The notes under the pieces are model-generated. The model searched no databases. It was not told the origin of the DNA and saw only the letters and a program-made list of their open reading frames with translations. From Desulfovibrio cuneatus DSM 11391 (lineage in GTDB: Bacteria > Desulfobacterota > Desulfovibrionia > Desulfovibrionales > Desulfovibrionaceae), in assembly GCF_000430005.1 (NCBI RefSeq), contig NZ_KE387018.1:149589-185728 (forward strand): 36,140 bases of DNA, in the 5' to 3' direction. Every line of letters begins with the position of its first letter. The stretch's first letter is position 1. The position numbers and the translations under genes were made by a program. Below are positions 25,116-34,988 of the stretch, piece after piece.

Positions 25116-26213
25116 TCATTTTGGTCTGCCTGCTTCCCCTTGCACCACGCGGGTAACAGGGTACGCAAAGGCTATGTTCCGGCTGCTGAATGCCTGCATA
25201 ATGCCAAAAAAAAGCATTTGCTGGGCCGTAAGGCACACGTTGGAGTCTCCGGAGTTTTCCGTGATGCTCCCTTCAAAATCAAAGCCTGTCGGGCCAAAGC
25301 CCACCATGTGTATTCTGTTCAATTGCATACCTGCAATGTTGCCAGCCAACTCCTGAATAATACCAGGCACCGCCTGCACTGTGGCATACGGTGTTTCATA
25401 AGGAACGCTCAAGCGGAACACACGAATGCGGGTGATGGCTTTTTGCTGGTTGCCCACCTGCTTTTTGGTCATATCGCTATTGGGGTACACCAGCATTTCC
25501 CCGGTGGCAGCGCGAATACGTGTTGTTTTTATGCCAATGCGCTCCACCGTGCCTGTTACGCCGTCCACGGTAATGCTGTCGCCAAGCTCAAAGGGTTTAT
25601 CCAGCAATATCACTATATAGTTGAAAAAATCTGCTAAAATGGCTTGCCCGGCCAGGCCAACAGCCACACCCATGATGCCAAGACCAGCCACAATGGTGGA
25701 AATTTGGAACCCCAGGTTATCTAGCAAAAAGGTAACGCCCAAGGCCCACACCACGGTGCGCACAATGGGCAAAAGTGCACCAATGCCCACCTGCGCGGCA
25801 TGCCCGGTGCGGCTGCCCCGCAGCACGGCATCCAGCAAAAAGCACATAAGGTTTGCCAACAGGCGCACCACCGCCAAGGTAAACAACACCATAAAGCTTA
25901 CGTCAATAAAGCGTGAAAGCCCCGCCCCGAACGACAGGGAACGCAACCCCCAAAACACAGGAGCCAAGGGTAATATACCCAGCAGGGAACGGGTAACGTT
26001 CACCAAAATTTTCCGGTTAATACCAGGAAGGGCCGAAGGCGCTTTGGACCAGCGCTGCAAGCGAACAAGTACAATACGCTGGGCAAGATACACAACGGTC
26101 AGGCCTCCCGCAGCAATGAGCAACGCGGTTACATAGGCACCCAAGCTATTACGAAGTAGTTCCTGCACAAAAAAATCGTGCACAGCATTCTGCATATCTG
26201 TCACTGTGGTCAT
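25116..26213 (-). CDS. Small-conductance mechanosensitive channel, MscS family
   Basis: Inner-membrane channel that opens under hypo-osmotic stress. The 365-aa product has an N-terminal extension with one helix (about 20-40), two further helices near 75-125, and the pore helix region VAGLGIMGVAVGLAGQAIL (around 185-205). The beta domain FFNYIVILLDKPFELGDSI and YPNSDM follow. It is somewhat longer than E. coli MscS. ATG 26213 is chosen because AGGAAGAGAGGAA lies just upstream; the start at 26246 would add 11 residues. It lies downstream of purL and is separated from it by a terminator-like hairpin. Confidence 0.9.
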   Translation of the reverse strand: MTTVTDMQNAVHDFFVQELLRNSLGAYVTALLIAAGGLTVVYLAQRIVLVRLQRWSKAPSALPGINRKILVNVTRSLLGILPLAPVFWGLRSLSFGAGLSRFIDVSFMVLFTLAVVRLLANLMCFLLDAVLRGSRTGHAAQVGIGALLPIVRTVVWALGVTFLLDNLGFQISTIVAGLGIMGVAVGLAGQAILADFFNYIVILLDKPFELGDSITVDGVTGTVERIGIKTTRIRAATGEMLVYPNSDMTKKQVGNQQKAITRIRVFRLSVPYETPYATVQAVPGIIQELAGNIAGMQLNRIHMVGFGPTGFDFEGSITENSGDSNVCLTAQQMLFFGIMQAFSSRNIAFAYPVTRVVQGEAGRPK

Positions 26214-26351
26214 TTCTATTCCTCTCTTCCTGCCCTGGCGCACCAAAGCATATTCATATTGCGCTTGAACCGCTAAAATTGCACAATTTCAAGGCATTCT
26301 CAAGGGTGAACCAATGCAGTCAAACAGAATGCATCCGCGTTTCCCTAAAAC

Positions 26352-26388
26352 AAATGACCTTTGAGGATATCAGTCCCAAAGGTCATTT
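26352..26388 (-). terminator. Terminator of purL
   Basis: AAATGACCTTT (26352-26362) and AAAGGTCATTT (26378-26388) form a perfect 11-bp stem with a 15-base loop, 34 bases after the purL stop on the minus strand. The sequence GTTTTAG follows. It probably separates purL from the mscS-type gene. Confidence 0.7.
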
Positions 26389-26422
26389 ATCGTGGGTGCA
26401 ATGCCTTAGGGGCGTTACTGCC

Positions 26423-29400
26423 CTACCAGCGCAAAGTGGCCTTAAAGGCTTCCGCCAGTTCTTCCACGTCAAGGCGCAGAACTTCATTATCACCATGGGC
26501 CACCACAAGGGTACCTGTGTTGGCCACGTTGCCAATAAGGGCGGCATCAAAGCCCATGTGGGTGCCCATAAGCTGCTGGAAGGCAGCCAGGTGTTCACGC
26601 CGCACCGTTACCAGCAGGCGGCTGGCAGATTCGCTATAAAGCAGGGCAGCAACGCCAAGGCCTTTTTCCGCAAGAACGCGGGCCAAATTTACCCGCGCGC
26701 CCAGCCTGCCCCCCAGGGCCATTTCAGCCAGGGCCACGGCAAGGCCACCATCGGAAAGGTCGTGGCATGCGCTAATAAGCCCCTGCTGCATGGCCTGGTG
26801 TACCAGGGCATAGCGTGTTTTGGCAGCCAGCAAATCCACTTGCGGCACTGCCCCGCCAGCTAGGCCTAGGGCTTCTGCCGCTTCACTGCCAGCCAGCTCA
26901 TTGGCGGTACGGCCCAGCAGGAAAATGGCTTCGCCTTCTGTTTTAAAGTCGGAAGTAACGGCCTTGTTCACGTTGTGGATATTGCCCAGCACAGAAAACA
27001 GCACGGTGGGCGGAATGGAGATTTTCTCCCCGCCGCCCATGAAGTCGTTTTTCATGGAGTCTTTACCGGAAACGCACGGCACCCCAAACCCAAGGCAGTA
27101 TTGTTCCAGCGCCTTGTTGGCCCGCACCAGTTGGGCCAGTTTGTATTTACCGTCCGGCGTTTTTTCCGACTGCACCGGGTCGCACCAGCAAAAGTTGTCT
27201 ACCCCCGCCAGGGTGGTTGGGTCTGCCCCCACCGCCACAGCGTTACGCACGGCCTCGTCAATGGCATTGGCCATCATCCAGTAGGTGTCTGCGTCGCTGA
27301 ACTTGGGGCATATGCCATGGGAAAGCACAAGGCCTGCCTCACTGTCCAGCAGTGGGCGCACCACAGCGGCGTCTGCCGGGCCGTCGCGCATAACACCCAC
27401 CAGGGGCTTTACCACGCTGCCGCCCTTTACTTCATGGTCATACTGGCGAATAAGGTATTCCTTGCTGCAAATATTCAGCGTGCCCATCATGTCCAGCAGG
27501 AACCCGCCATGCCCGCCAGTGTGCTGCCCCACAGCGTCTTCAAACTGGCACGGGACGTTGTTCTTGAGCAACACATCATTGCCTTGCGGGAACGCAGCGG
27601 GGCGCACCCACTCTGCTTCCAGTTGCATCTGGGGCACACCGTCGTGCAAAAATTCCATGGGCAACAGGGCCACATTTTTACCGGCATAGGTTACGTGGAA
27701 AAAGCCTGAATCCGTATAATGCCCAAGGGACGTGGCTTCCACATCCATTTCTTTGGCAAGGGCCAAAAAGGCTGCCAAGTTTTCCTGGGGCACCGCCAGG
27801 GTCATACGTTCCTGCGCTTCGGAAAGCAGAATCTCCCAAGGCTTCATACCGTCATACTTCAGCGGTGCTTTGGCAAGGTCCAGTTCACACCCGCCAGTAT
27901 CTTCGGCCATTTCCCCCACAGAAGAAGAAAGCCCCCCTGCCCCGTTATCCGTAATGGCAGAATACAAGCCCAGGTTGCGGGCCCGAATGACGCAGTCATA
28001 CATTTTGCGCTGGGTAATGGGGTCGCCAATTTGCACGGCTGTTACCGGGGAACCTTCGTGCAGTTCCTCGGAAGAAAAAGTAGCCCCGTGAATGCCGTCT
28101 TTGCCAATGCGCCCCCCCACCATAACAATGGCGTCGCCGGGGTTGGCCTTTTTTTCATGCCCTGGCTTGCCATGCAGCATGCGGGGCAGCATACCCACAG
28201 TACCACAATACACCAGGGGCTTGCCCAAAAAGCGCTCATGGAACACAACGGAACCGTTCACCGTGGGCACGCCAGACTTGTTACCGCCATGCTCCACCCC
28301 TTCGCGCACACCTTCCATAACCCGGCGGGGGTGCAACAGGCGCGGGGGCAGCTCGCCTTCATAAAAAGGCGAAGCAAAGCAGAACACATCCATATTACAC
28401 ACAAGCTCAGCCCCCATGCCTGTGCCCATGGGGTCGCGGTTTACCCCCACAATGCCGGTAAGGGCACCGCCGTATGGGTCCAGGGCGGAAGGGCTGTTGT
28501 GGGTTTCCACCTTAATGCACACGTCGTGTGAATCGGTAAAGGCCACCACCCCGGCGTTGTCTTTAAACACAGAGCGGCAGTAGTCCTTTTCACCCATTTG
28601 CTTGCGCATCATGGCTGTGGGCCGTTGAATGCAGGTTTTATACAGGCTGTTTATGGCTTCGCGCCGTCCTGTTTCCTTGTTTTCATATTGAATGGCGGCA
28701 GAGAAAATTTTATGTTTGCAGTGCTCAGACCACGTTTGGGCCAGCACTTCAATTTCTGCATCCGTGGGGTCTTCCGGCAGGCCCATGCTCCGCCGTGTTG
28801 CCTGCACTTCCGGCTGGGCGTAATGAGCCCGCACAGCGTGCATTTCTTCCAGGGAAAGGGCCAGGGTGTTTGCCTTGCTGAAGTCTTCCATGGCGCTGTC
28901 ACTCATGGATGCAAGGGGAATAACCGCCACTTCGTTGCTGGCGGCCCCGGTAACACGCGCTGCCACCGGGGCAAACCCCGGTTCTGCCTGCCATTCGGCC
29001 TTGCTTTTTATGCTGTACCGCTGAATAAGGGCGTTGGCCAACAAGTCCGCAGCAATATGTTCCACAGCGGCCCGGCCTGCACTGGTGGTAAAATGGTATT
29101 GCAGGGCAGTGTACACCTGAATGGATTCTTTGCCCCCCAGCACCAGCCCCAGTGTTTCCCGTGCGGTGCGGGCCACGTTGTCTGTAACGCCAGGGCGAAA
29201 ACCCACTTCCAGCACATAATCTGCCTGAGAAGGAGGCGGTGTTAAAAACGCATCGTGCAGCACCGGGTCGTGCAGCACGCCTTCGGCCACGGCCCGTTCT
29301 ACCCCGGCTGTATCCAGCCCTTCCACGGTAAATACCTGGGCAACATGCGTTTCATGCACATGAATACCAAGGGCTTCCTGAATTTTGTGGGTAATATTTC

Positions 29401-29455
29401 GCCCAACACAGTCATCAAGGTGCGGCTTTGGGCATACGGTTATGTTAAAAAGCAT
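26423..29455 (-). CDS. purL: Phosphoribosylformylglycinamidine synthase, synthetase subunit (PurS-PurL fusion type)
   Basis: Catalyses the ATP-dependent conversion of FGAR to FGAM, the fourth step of purine synthesis. The 1010-aa product has an N-terminal PurS-like region to about 170, the FGAR-AT linker (QTWSEHCKHKIF at about 240), then two AIR-synthase-type halves. Visible motifs are KVETHNSPSALDPYGGA, GTGMGAELVCN, GGRIGKDGIHGATFSS, ITDNGAGGLSSSVGEMA and CHDLSDGGLAVALAEMA. No glutaminase domain follows, so ammonia must come from a separate PurQ. ATG 29455 is preceded by GAGGAG. It is the third gene of a leftward run after the polyprenyl synthase and HDOD-GGDEF genes. Confidence 0.93.
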   Translation of the reverse strand: MLFNITVCPKPHLDDCVGRNITHKIQEALGIHVHETHVAQVFTVEGLDTAGVERAVAEGVLHDPVLHDAFLTPPPSQADYVLEVGFRPGVTDNVARTARETLGLVLGGKESIQVYTALQYHFTTSAGRAAVEHIAADLLANALIQRYSIKSKAEWQAEPGFAPVAARVTGAASNEVAVIPLASMSDSAMEDFSKANTLALSLEEMHAVRAHYAQPEVQATRRSMGLPEDPTDAEIEVLAQTWSEHCKHKIFSAAIQYENKETGRREAINSLYKTCIQRPTAMMRKQMGEKDYCRSVFKDNAGVVAFTDSHDVCIKVETHNSPSALDPYGGALTGIVGVNRDPMGTGMGAELVCNMDVFCFASPFYEGELPPRLLHPRRVMEGVREGVEHGGNKSGVPTVNGSVVFHERFLGKPLVYCGTVGMLPRMLHGKPGHEKKANPGDAIVMVGGRIGKDGIHGATFSSEELHEGSPVTAVQIGDPITQRKMYDCVIRARNLGLYSAITDNGAGGLSSSVGEMAEDTGGCELDLAKAPLKYDGMKPWEILLSEAQERMTLAVPQENLAAFLALAKEMDVEATSLGHYTDSGFFHVTYAGKNVALLPMEFLHDGVPQMQLEAEWVRPAAFPQGNDVLLKNNVPCQFEDAVGQHTGGHGGFLLDMMGTLNICSKEYLIRQYDHEVKGGSVVKPLVGVMRDGPADAAVVRPLLDSEAGLVLSHGICPKFSDADTYWMMANAIDEAVRNAVAVGADPTTLAGVDNFCWCDPVQSEKTPDGKYKLAQLVRANKALEQYCLGFGVPCVSGKDSMKNDFMGGGEKISIPPTVLFSVLGNIHNVNKAVTSDFKTEGEAIFLLGRTANELAGSEAAEALGLAGGAVPQVDLLAAKTRYALVHQAMQQGLISACHDLSDGGLAVALAEMALGGRLGARVNLARVLAEKGLGVAALLYSESASRLLVTVRREHLAAFQQLMGTHMGFDAALIGNVANTGTLVVAHGDNEVLRLDVEELAEAFKATLRW

Positions 29456-29599
29456 GGTTACTCCTCATCGTCTGTTGCTGTTTGCCAGTGTGCTTACAGG
29501 CTTAACTCCCCGCTGGCAAGTGCTGTTGCCCCTTATGGAAGAGCCAAGACAGGCTGTGGAAACGCTAATTCGTCAATGGTCCCTTCTGTTCATAACGGG

Positions 29600-29635
29600 A
29601 AATGGCAGGTAAAAGCTGGTGGGCAGCCGCCATTT
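29600..29635 (-). terminator. Hairpin after the HDOD-GGDEF gene
   Basis: The inverted repeat AAATGGC / GCCATTT lies just after the stop of the minus-strand HDOD-GGDEF gene. The T tract beyond it is poor, so this could be an attenuator or chance pairing. Confidence 0.3.
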
Positions 29636-29640
29636 CTTAC

Positions 29641-32124
29641 TTATGCCGTGCTTGCCATGAACGTGCGGCTAGGCTCACCCGCCGCACGGGCGCAAGCACT
29701 TTTAGCCCGAATTATCTGGTCCCGCACGTGTACCCCAGGTTGCAACGCTAAAAGCCCCACATTCACCCGGAGAATACCCATACTCCGGGCGGCGAGTTCT
29801 TCATGCAGCAGGGAAGCCATGGTGTGCATGTTCTCTTCACTGGTGTTGTGCAAAAGCAGAGCAAAATCGTCGCCCCCCAGGCGGAAGGGCTGCCCCTGGT
29901 CCGGGGGACAAATGGTAAGCAGGCAGGCACCAATGCGCCGCAGCACAGCGTCCCCTGCCTGGTAGCCATGCTTTTCATTCAAGGATGCCATGCCCACAAC
30001 GTCGCACACCAAAAGCCCTGGCTGGCTCCCCTGGGTTTGCATTTTTTCCAATGCCTGGCCAATGCCAATGCAGCATTGGCTATAGCCCAAAAGCCCGGTA
30101 ACGGCATCAGCCTGCATGGGGGCTGTATTTTCAGCTTCTGCCCCTTCGCATTGGGAAACTGTCAGCAAATAATTGCGATGATGCCCAGTTATCAGGGGGG
30201 AAAGCAGACACTTTTTTTCCACCAGCTTGCCGTTTTCCAAAAAATGCAGCACTACGCGGGTTACTCCTTGCTGGCTTTTGAGCCACGTGGCATTCCATTC
30301 TAGCGTATTGCCGGAGGCCGCCCGGGAAAAGGCAAACATGCATTTCCCCTGGGCAACGCTATTGCCGGCGCTGGCCCAAAGCACCAACCCCGTATCGTCC
30401 AAAAGATAACTTTCCATCATGCCAGCACCAGCAAACGCATCTAACAACTGCGGGTTGGCCACGTGCACCCCAAAAGCAGGGGCCACACCAGGAACAGGCA
30501 CACACTGCACCACCCCCCCGGCTGGAATGCGCACATGGGTTATGCACATGGGTATTGTGCGGCCTGGGCTGGTTGCCTCTTTGGAGGGCACGGCAACGGC
30601 CTCCAGCCATGCTTGCGGCGCAAAAGTGCCTTGCGGTTCTGCCTTGGCCCAGCCTGACAGTTGCACCCCAAGTCTGGTGCGCAAAAGCCCCACAGCTTCT
30701 GTGTGTTCAGGAATAAAGGGAATGCGCAGTATGCCCAGCATAGCCTTGTTGGCGGCCTGTACAATACCGCTGGCATCCAGGGTAAGGGTTGGCAGCATTT
30801 CTGCCAGGGTATTATTGGCGCTTTCCTTACCTGCCTGCTCCAGAAGGCGCTCCCCAAGGCCAATACCCAACACATGCATAAACAGAGAAAGAGGCGTTTC
30901 CCGCAACAATTTTGCAGACTGTTTGGCAAGGGCAAGAAAACCAATGTCCCCCCCCCTGAACATCAGCGGAATGCGTTCCGGCCTAGCCGTTTTCAGCACT
31001 TCTTCCCGGCTTATACGTTGTACTGGGGCAAGGCGGCCTGCTTCACATTTCAGGAGATACCCTTCTGTATTGGGGGAAATCTGCATAAAAAAATCCCAGG
31101 AAGCCACATGCCAGAATGCACTGAGTTGCTGCTGCAACATTTTACCGAAATAGGCCAGAGAAAATTCCCCTCGCCCGCCCAGTGTTTCCAGGGCAAGAAA
31201 ATAATAATGCTCCAACGTTACCAGCGAATTATGATGAAAGTCGTGGCTGAACGCTTCCGGCACAATGCCCAGTTGCTCCATAAGCCTGTCGAAGCGCACC
31301 GCGCACTCTTCCTTAATGCGGGCTACCTGCTCCTTGCCGCCTTCCACAACCCTGGCAAGGCGTAGTTCAAAGGCAATAAGTTCTGCGGCTTCCGCCTGGG
31401 GGGAAAGCAGCAATTCTGCCCAGCGTGTGGCATAAATAACGGCTTGGCTCAAGGGAATTTTTGTATCTGCACTGGCAAGTTCATGGTGCTCATGCACGGC
31501 TACGGCCAGTTCCGGGGGGAGTCCCCAAAAAAGCAGAATACTGCCGGAAAGGTCCGGGTGGGAAACGCCCCAGAACTGTTCTTCCTGGGTAAACTGTGCC
31601 TGGCTTGGCAGTGTCCCCAGGGGAACTTCCTTAAGCAAAAAATCAGGCAGTGTTTCACGGCAAAGAGCCAAAAACAGGGGCAGGTCTTTGAGAATACCCG
31701 CGAGGTAAGCAAGGTTTTTCTGGTCCGGGCACCATTTTTCGGCCAGGCCTTCAGCTGCCAGGGCAGACCACATAGCCATGCGCCAGTCGCCAAAAAGCAT
31801 TTTACGGGCACGGGAAGTTTTTGGCTGCAAACGCTGCTGCATGGAAAGGGAAATAACAAGGCGAAATAGTTCGTTAGAACCAATGGCAATGGCGGCTCGC
31901 TCAATGTCTGCTATTTTACTTTCAAACCCATAGTTTGGCGCGTTTACAATATGCAGCACACGGCTGGTAAGCATGGGGTCCATGCGCAAAAAGTTTGCAA
32001 TAATGGGAAAGGAGGGGGAGGGGTTGACCAGGGCCTGTAACAGCCGAACCAGCACCGGGGGAAAGGCCAGGTGCAAGCTTTGCCGGAAGGCTTCATCAAG
32101 GCTGGTTTCAGACTGAAAAGGCAT
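29641..32124 (-). CDS. HDOD and GGDEF domain signalling protein
   Basis: Predicted cytoplasmic regulator. The HDOD domain occupies roughly residues 15-215 (FPPVLVRLLQAL, DPMLTSRVLHIVN, AIGSNELFRLV). A central region of about 430 residues has PAS-like stretches (LTLDASGIVQAANKAML). The C-terminal GGDEF domain starts near 670 (DAVTGLLGYSQCCIGIGQAL) and has RLGGDDFALLL in place of GG(D/E)EF. No RxxD inhibitory site lies before it. The DDF change makes cyclic-di-GMP synthesis uncertain; the domain may be regulatory. ATG 32124 gives 827 aa. GTG 32172 is in frame, and neither has a strong ribosome site. It lies 153 bases after the polyprenyl synthase gene. Confidence 0.86.
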   Translation of the reverse strand: MPFQSETSLDEAFRQSLHLAFPPVLVRLLQALVNPSPSFPIIANFLRMDPMLTSRVLHIVNAPNYGFESKIADIERAAIAIGSNELFRLVISLSMQQRLQPKTSRARKMLFGDWRMAMWSALAAEGLAEKWCPDQKNLAYLAGILKDLPLFLALCRETLPDFLLKEVPLGTLPSQAQFTQEEQFWGVSHPDLSGSILLFWGLPPELAVAVHEHHELASADTKIPLSQAVIYATRWAELLLSPQAEAAELIAFELRLARVVEGGKEQVARIKEECAVRFDRLMEQLGIVPEAFSHDFHHNSLVTLEHYYFLALETLGGRGEFSLAYFGKMLQQQLSAFWHVASWDFFMQISPNTEGYLLKCEAGRLAPVQRISREEVLKTARPERIPLMFRGGDIGFLALAKQSAKLLRETPLSLFMHVLGIGLGERLLEQAGKESANNTLAEMLPTLTLDASGIVQAANKAMLGILRIPFIPEHTEAVGLLRTRLGVQLSGWAKAEPQGTFAPQAWLEAVAVPSKEATSPGRTIPMCITHVRIPAGGVVQCVPVPGVAPAFGVHVANPQLLDAFAGAGMMESYLLDDTGLVLWASAGNSVAQGKCMFAFSRAASGNTLEWNATWLKSQQGVTRVVLHFLENGKLVEKKCLLSPLITGHHRNYLLTVSQCEGAEAENTAPMQADAVTGLLGYSQCCIGIGQALEKMQTQGSQPGLLVCDVVGMASLNEKHGYQAGDAVLRRIGACLLTICPPDQGQPFRLGGDDFALLLHNTSEENMHTMASLLHEELAARSMGILRVNVGLLALQPGVHVRDQIIRAKSACARAAGEPSRTFMASTA

Positions 32125-32277
32125 ACCTGTTCTCGCTTTGCTGGTGCCCCATGAAGCCCCAGGGCATGGCACGTTTTACCGGGGCATACGCCAAAGGCCT
32201 TGCTCACCATGGTATGGAGTTGCGGTACAGGACCAAAGAGCCAATAAAAAGAATGCGCTCCGGGGAGTGTTCACGCC

Positions 32278-33243
32278 TTAATGCCCACGTGCACGCACAT
32301 AGTGCGTCATTTGCTGTAAGATCTCTTTTTCCCTGCCAGCAGGGAAAACATGAAGGCTGGCCAGGGCTTTTTCCAGGTAAGCATCACTTAACGCCAAGGC
32401 GGCATCGCAGTGTCCACCCTGTTCAATGGCATCGCACAGATGATTTACATACGATTCTGGCAGCGCCTCCTGTTGCAAGGCGGTGTGTACGGTATCGCGC
32501 TCCGCGGGGGAAAGGGAGTTCAGGTAATACAATAATGGTGGGGTGACCTTACCTTCGCGAATGTCGCCTCCCCTTGGTTTACCCGTTTGCTGGGAAGGGG
32601 CAAAATCCAGCACATCATCCACAATTTGAAAGGCAATGCCAAGGCTAAGGCCAAATTCCACGGCAGCCGCCACAGCGGCAGCATGGGCACCAGCCCGCAG
32701 GGCACCAAGTTCACAGGCAGCCCGCAGCATCCAGGCAGTTTTGCCTGTAATAATTTCCAGGTACGCTTCCTGGCCAATGCCGAAGTTGCGTACATTGGCA
32801 ATTTCTGCCACTTCCCCGGCAGCGGTATACATGACTGCTTCAGAAATGCAGCCGGTAAGGCGAGCATCGCCAAGGGCAGAAACAGTCAACAGGGCTTTGG
32901 CGAGAAGAGCATCCCCCGCCAACACAGCCTGGGGTGCGCCAAACACGGTGTGGGCGGCAGGTGTGCCCCGGCGGGTATCGGCATTATCCAAAATATCATC
33001 ATGCAGCAAGGTGGCAGCATGCAGCATTTCCACGGAGGCCCCAAGACGCAACAGATCTTCATGGTCAAGCCCGCAAAGCCGACCAAACACCACACACAGC
33101 ACAGGACGCAGCCGCTTGCCCCCGGCAAACAAAATGTGGTGGGCCATGGGGCGCACCAGGGCTGGCAGTTCCCCTGTTAGTGTTTCCAGAACAGCGTGAA
33201 TGCGTGGTTGTTCCGCGGCAACACAATCCTTCAGTTCGCGCAT
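32278..33243 (-). CDS. ispB: Long-chain polyprenyl diphosphate synthase
   Basis: Makes the isoprenoid side chain for menaquinone by adding isopentenyl diphosphate units. The 321-aa product shows GGKRLRP (41-47), the first Asp-rich motif HDDILDNADTRRG (Asp82, 83, 86) and the second FQIVDDVLDF (Asp209, 210, 213), followed by GKPRGGDIREGKVTPPLLY. The small residues before the first motif (EMLHAATLL) fit a long-chain product. Chain length cannot be fixed from sequence alone. ATG 33243 follows GAGGTG. It lies near menG/ubiE, consistent with quinone synthesis, but a palindromic element and the sugar dehydrogenase gene lie between. Confidence 0.88.
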   Translation of the reverse strand: MRELKDCVAAEQPRIHAVLETLTGELPALVRPMAHHILFAGGKRLRPVLCVVFGRLCGLDHEDLLRLGASVEMLHAATLLHDDILDNADTRRGTPAAHTVFGAPQAVLAGDALLAKALLTVSALGDARLTGCISEAVMYTAAGEVAEIANVRNFGIGQEAYLEIITGKTAWMLRAACELGALRAGAHAAAVAAAVEFGLSLGIAFQIVDDVLDFAPSQQTGKPRGGDIREGKVTPPLLYYLNSLSPAERDTVHTALQQEALPESYVNHLCDAIEQGGHCDAALALSDAYLEKALASLHVFPAGREKEILQQMTHYVRARGH

Positions 33244-33261
33244 GGCTGCACCTCATAGCTA

Positions 33262-33390
33262 GGAAAACGCTGATTTATTCCGTTTGGCTGCGTTACTTCG
33301 CTTTTTTTGAAACAGTCGAGGACGAAAGAGTCCACTCCTGCTTCAAAAAAAAGCTTGTGCCTTGCCAAACGAAATAACTGCGCGTTTTCC
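33262..33390. repeat. Palindromic intergenic element, copy at 33.3 kb
   Basis: A 129-bp nested inverted repeat with the same kind of termini as those at 161, 306 and 2703: GGAAAACGCTGATT, then CGTTTGGC, on the left; GCCAAACG, then GCGCGTTTTCC, on the right. The interior is different: TTTTTTTGAA and TTCAAAAAAAA enclose a further stem GGAC/GTCC. It lies between the ispB start and the stop of the sugar dehydrogenase gene. Confidence 0.75.
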
Positions 33391-33492
33391 AAATACCATT
33401 TCATCAGTGTTTCCCTAGTATTCTTCACTGTACCCTGCCAAACCCCTGTTCCCATGCGGAACATAAAAATTGCCTGCAAAAACACCGTTCCC

Positions 33493-34806
33493 TTACAGCC
33501 GCCAATAGGCAAAACCAGCCTTACTGGCCTGTTCTGTATTCCACAGGCCTTTCACGTCCAGCAGCACAGCGGCTTCCGGCCGGGTAAAGCGGTTTTTCAA
33601 AGCATCCAGGTCCATATGCACAAAGCATTCATGCCCAACGGCCATAATCATGGCGTCCAGGTTGCGCATATCGCCCAGGGGCACAAGGTCTATGCCGTAT
33701 TCGTGGCGGGCGTCTGCCGGGTCTGCCAGGGGGTCGTGCACCAGCACTTTCACCCCGTATTCCGCCAGTTCATGGCAAATGTCCACCACCCGCGTATTGC
33801 GCAGGTCTGGTACATTTTCCTTAAAGGTCAGGCCAAAAATGCCCACCCTGGCCGCCTGAATGCGGTAGCCGTTGGCAATAAGCAGCTTTACTGTTTTTTC
33901 TGCCACAAACTTGCCCATGCCGTCGTTAATGCGGCGGCCCGCAAGAATAACCTGGGGATGGTAGCCAAGTGATTCCGCCTTGTGCGTGAGGTAGTAGGGG
34001 TCAACCCCAATGCAGTGCCCCCCAACAAGGCCGGGGCGAAAAGGCAAAAAGTTCCATTTGGTGCCTGCGGCCGCAAGCACGTCCAGGGTATCAATGCCCA
34101 TGCGGTCAAAGATCAGGGCCAGTTCGTTCATCAAGGCAATGTTCAGGTCGCGCTGGGTGTTTTCAATAACCTTGGCCGCTTCTGCCACCTTAATGGACGC
34201 GGCACGGTGAATGCCCGCAGGAATAATGGCACCGTAAACCGATTCCAGCAAGGCCGCGGTTTCAGGCGTACAGCCTGCCACAACCTTCACAATTTTATCC
34301 ACGGTATGCACTTTGTCACCGGGGTTTATGCGCTCTGGGGAGTAACCAATGAAAAAGTCTTCCCCCATGCGCATGCCGGATTCACATTCCAGCACAGGGG
34401 CGCATTCCTCTTCCGTCACCCCTGGGTACACGGTAGATTCATACACAACCACACAGCCCTTGCCCATGTGCTTGCCCACCAGACGGGAAGCGGAAAATAC
34501 CGGGGTCAGGTCCGGCTGCCTATGCTTTGTAACCGGGGTAGGCACAGCCACAATAATAATGGCCGCCTCGCCCAGGTCTTCCGGGTTGGCAGAATAGGTA
34601 ATTTGGGCTGCAACCAGATTTTCCGTAGTCACTTCCCCGGTTTTGTCCACCCCGCCCCGGAGTTGGGCAACACGTTCATGGGAAATATCAAACCCGATAA
34701 CGGAAAAATGCCGGGCCAATGCTACAGCCAGGGGCAACCCCACATAGCCAAGCCCCACAACAGCAATGGGCTTTTCCCGCCGCGTCAAGGCATCAAATGC
34801 AATCAT
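33493..34806 (-). CDS. UDP-N-acetylhexosamine 6-dehydrogenase (TviB/VipA/WbpO-like)
   Basis: Predicted NAD-dependent enzyme that oxidises C6 of a UDP-N-acetylhexosamine to the uronic acid used in surface polysaccharide. The 437-aa product has the Rossmann start IAVVGLGYVGLPLA (14-27), AVPTPVTKHRQPDL (87-100), YESTVYPGVTEE, the catalytic Cys265 in VGGHCIGVDPYYL, and the C-terminal UDP-binding domain with GLTFKENVPDLRNTRV. Overall it resembles the Vi-antigen TviB group more than UDP-glucose dehydrogenase; the exact sugar is inferred. ATG 34806 follows GAAGGAA. No glycosyltransferases lie next to it in the window, so its pathway partners are elsewhere. Confidence 0.9.
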   Translation of the reverse strand: MIAFDALTRREKPIAVVGLGYVGLPLAVALARHFSVIGFDISHERVAQLRGGVDKTGEVTTENLVAAQITYSANPEDLGEAAIIIVAVPTPVTKHRQPDLTPVFSASRLVGKHMGKGCVVVYESTVYPGVTEEECAPVLECESGMRMGEDFFIGYSPERINPGDKVHTVDKIVKVVAGCTPETAALLESVYGAIIPAGIHRAASIKVAEAAKVIENTQRDLNIALMNELALIFDRMGIDTLDVLAAAGTKWNFLPFRPGLVGGHCIGVDPYYLTHKAESLGYHPQVILAGRRINDGMGKFVAEKTVKLLIANGYRIQAARVGIFGLTFKENVPDLRNTRVVDICHELAEYGVKVLVHDPLADPADARHEYGIDLVPLGDMRNLDAMIMAVGHECFVHMDLDALKNRFTRPEAAVLLDVKGLWNTEQASKAGFAYWRL

Positions 34807-34988
34807 ATTGTTTCCTTCGCTCGTATCCGTCTATCGTTATGTTCCTGATGAATATTCTCTCAACAATGATCTGCCCAAAGCACTTCAGCGCAGTACATTA
34901 CGGAAGAAAGGCACAACAGGCAAAATATTTTCCCTCCCAGACACACAGTGTCCACAGGGAGCAAACAAAACAACCCCACGCAGCCCGG

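Noticed and set aside
33305-33345. GAGGACGAAAGAGTCC in the palindrome core recalls a hammerhead-ribozyme strand
   Set aside because: The CUGAUGA core and the third stem are absent. The match is only a short stem with a GAAAGA loop.
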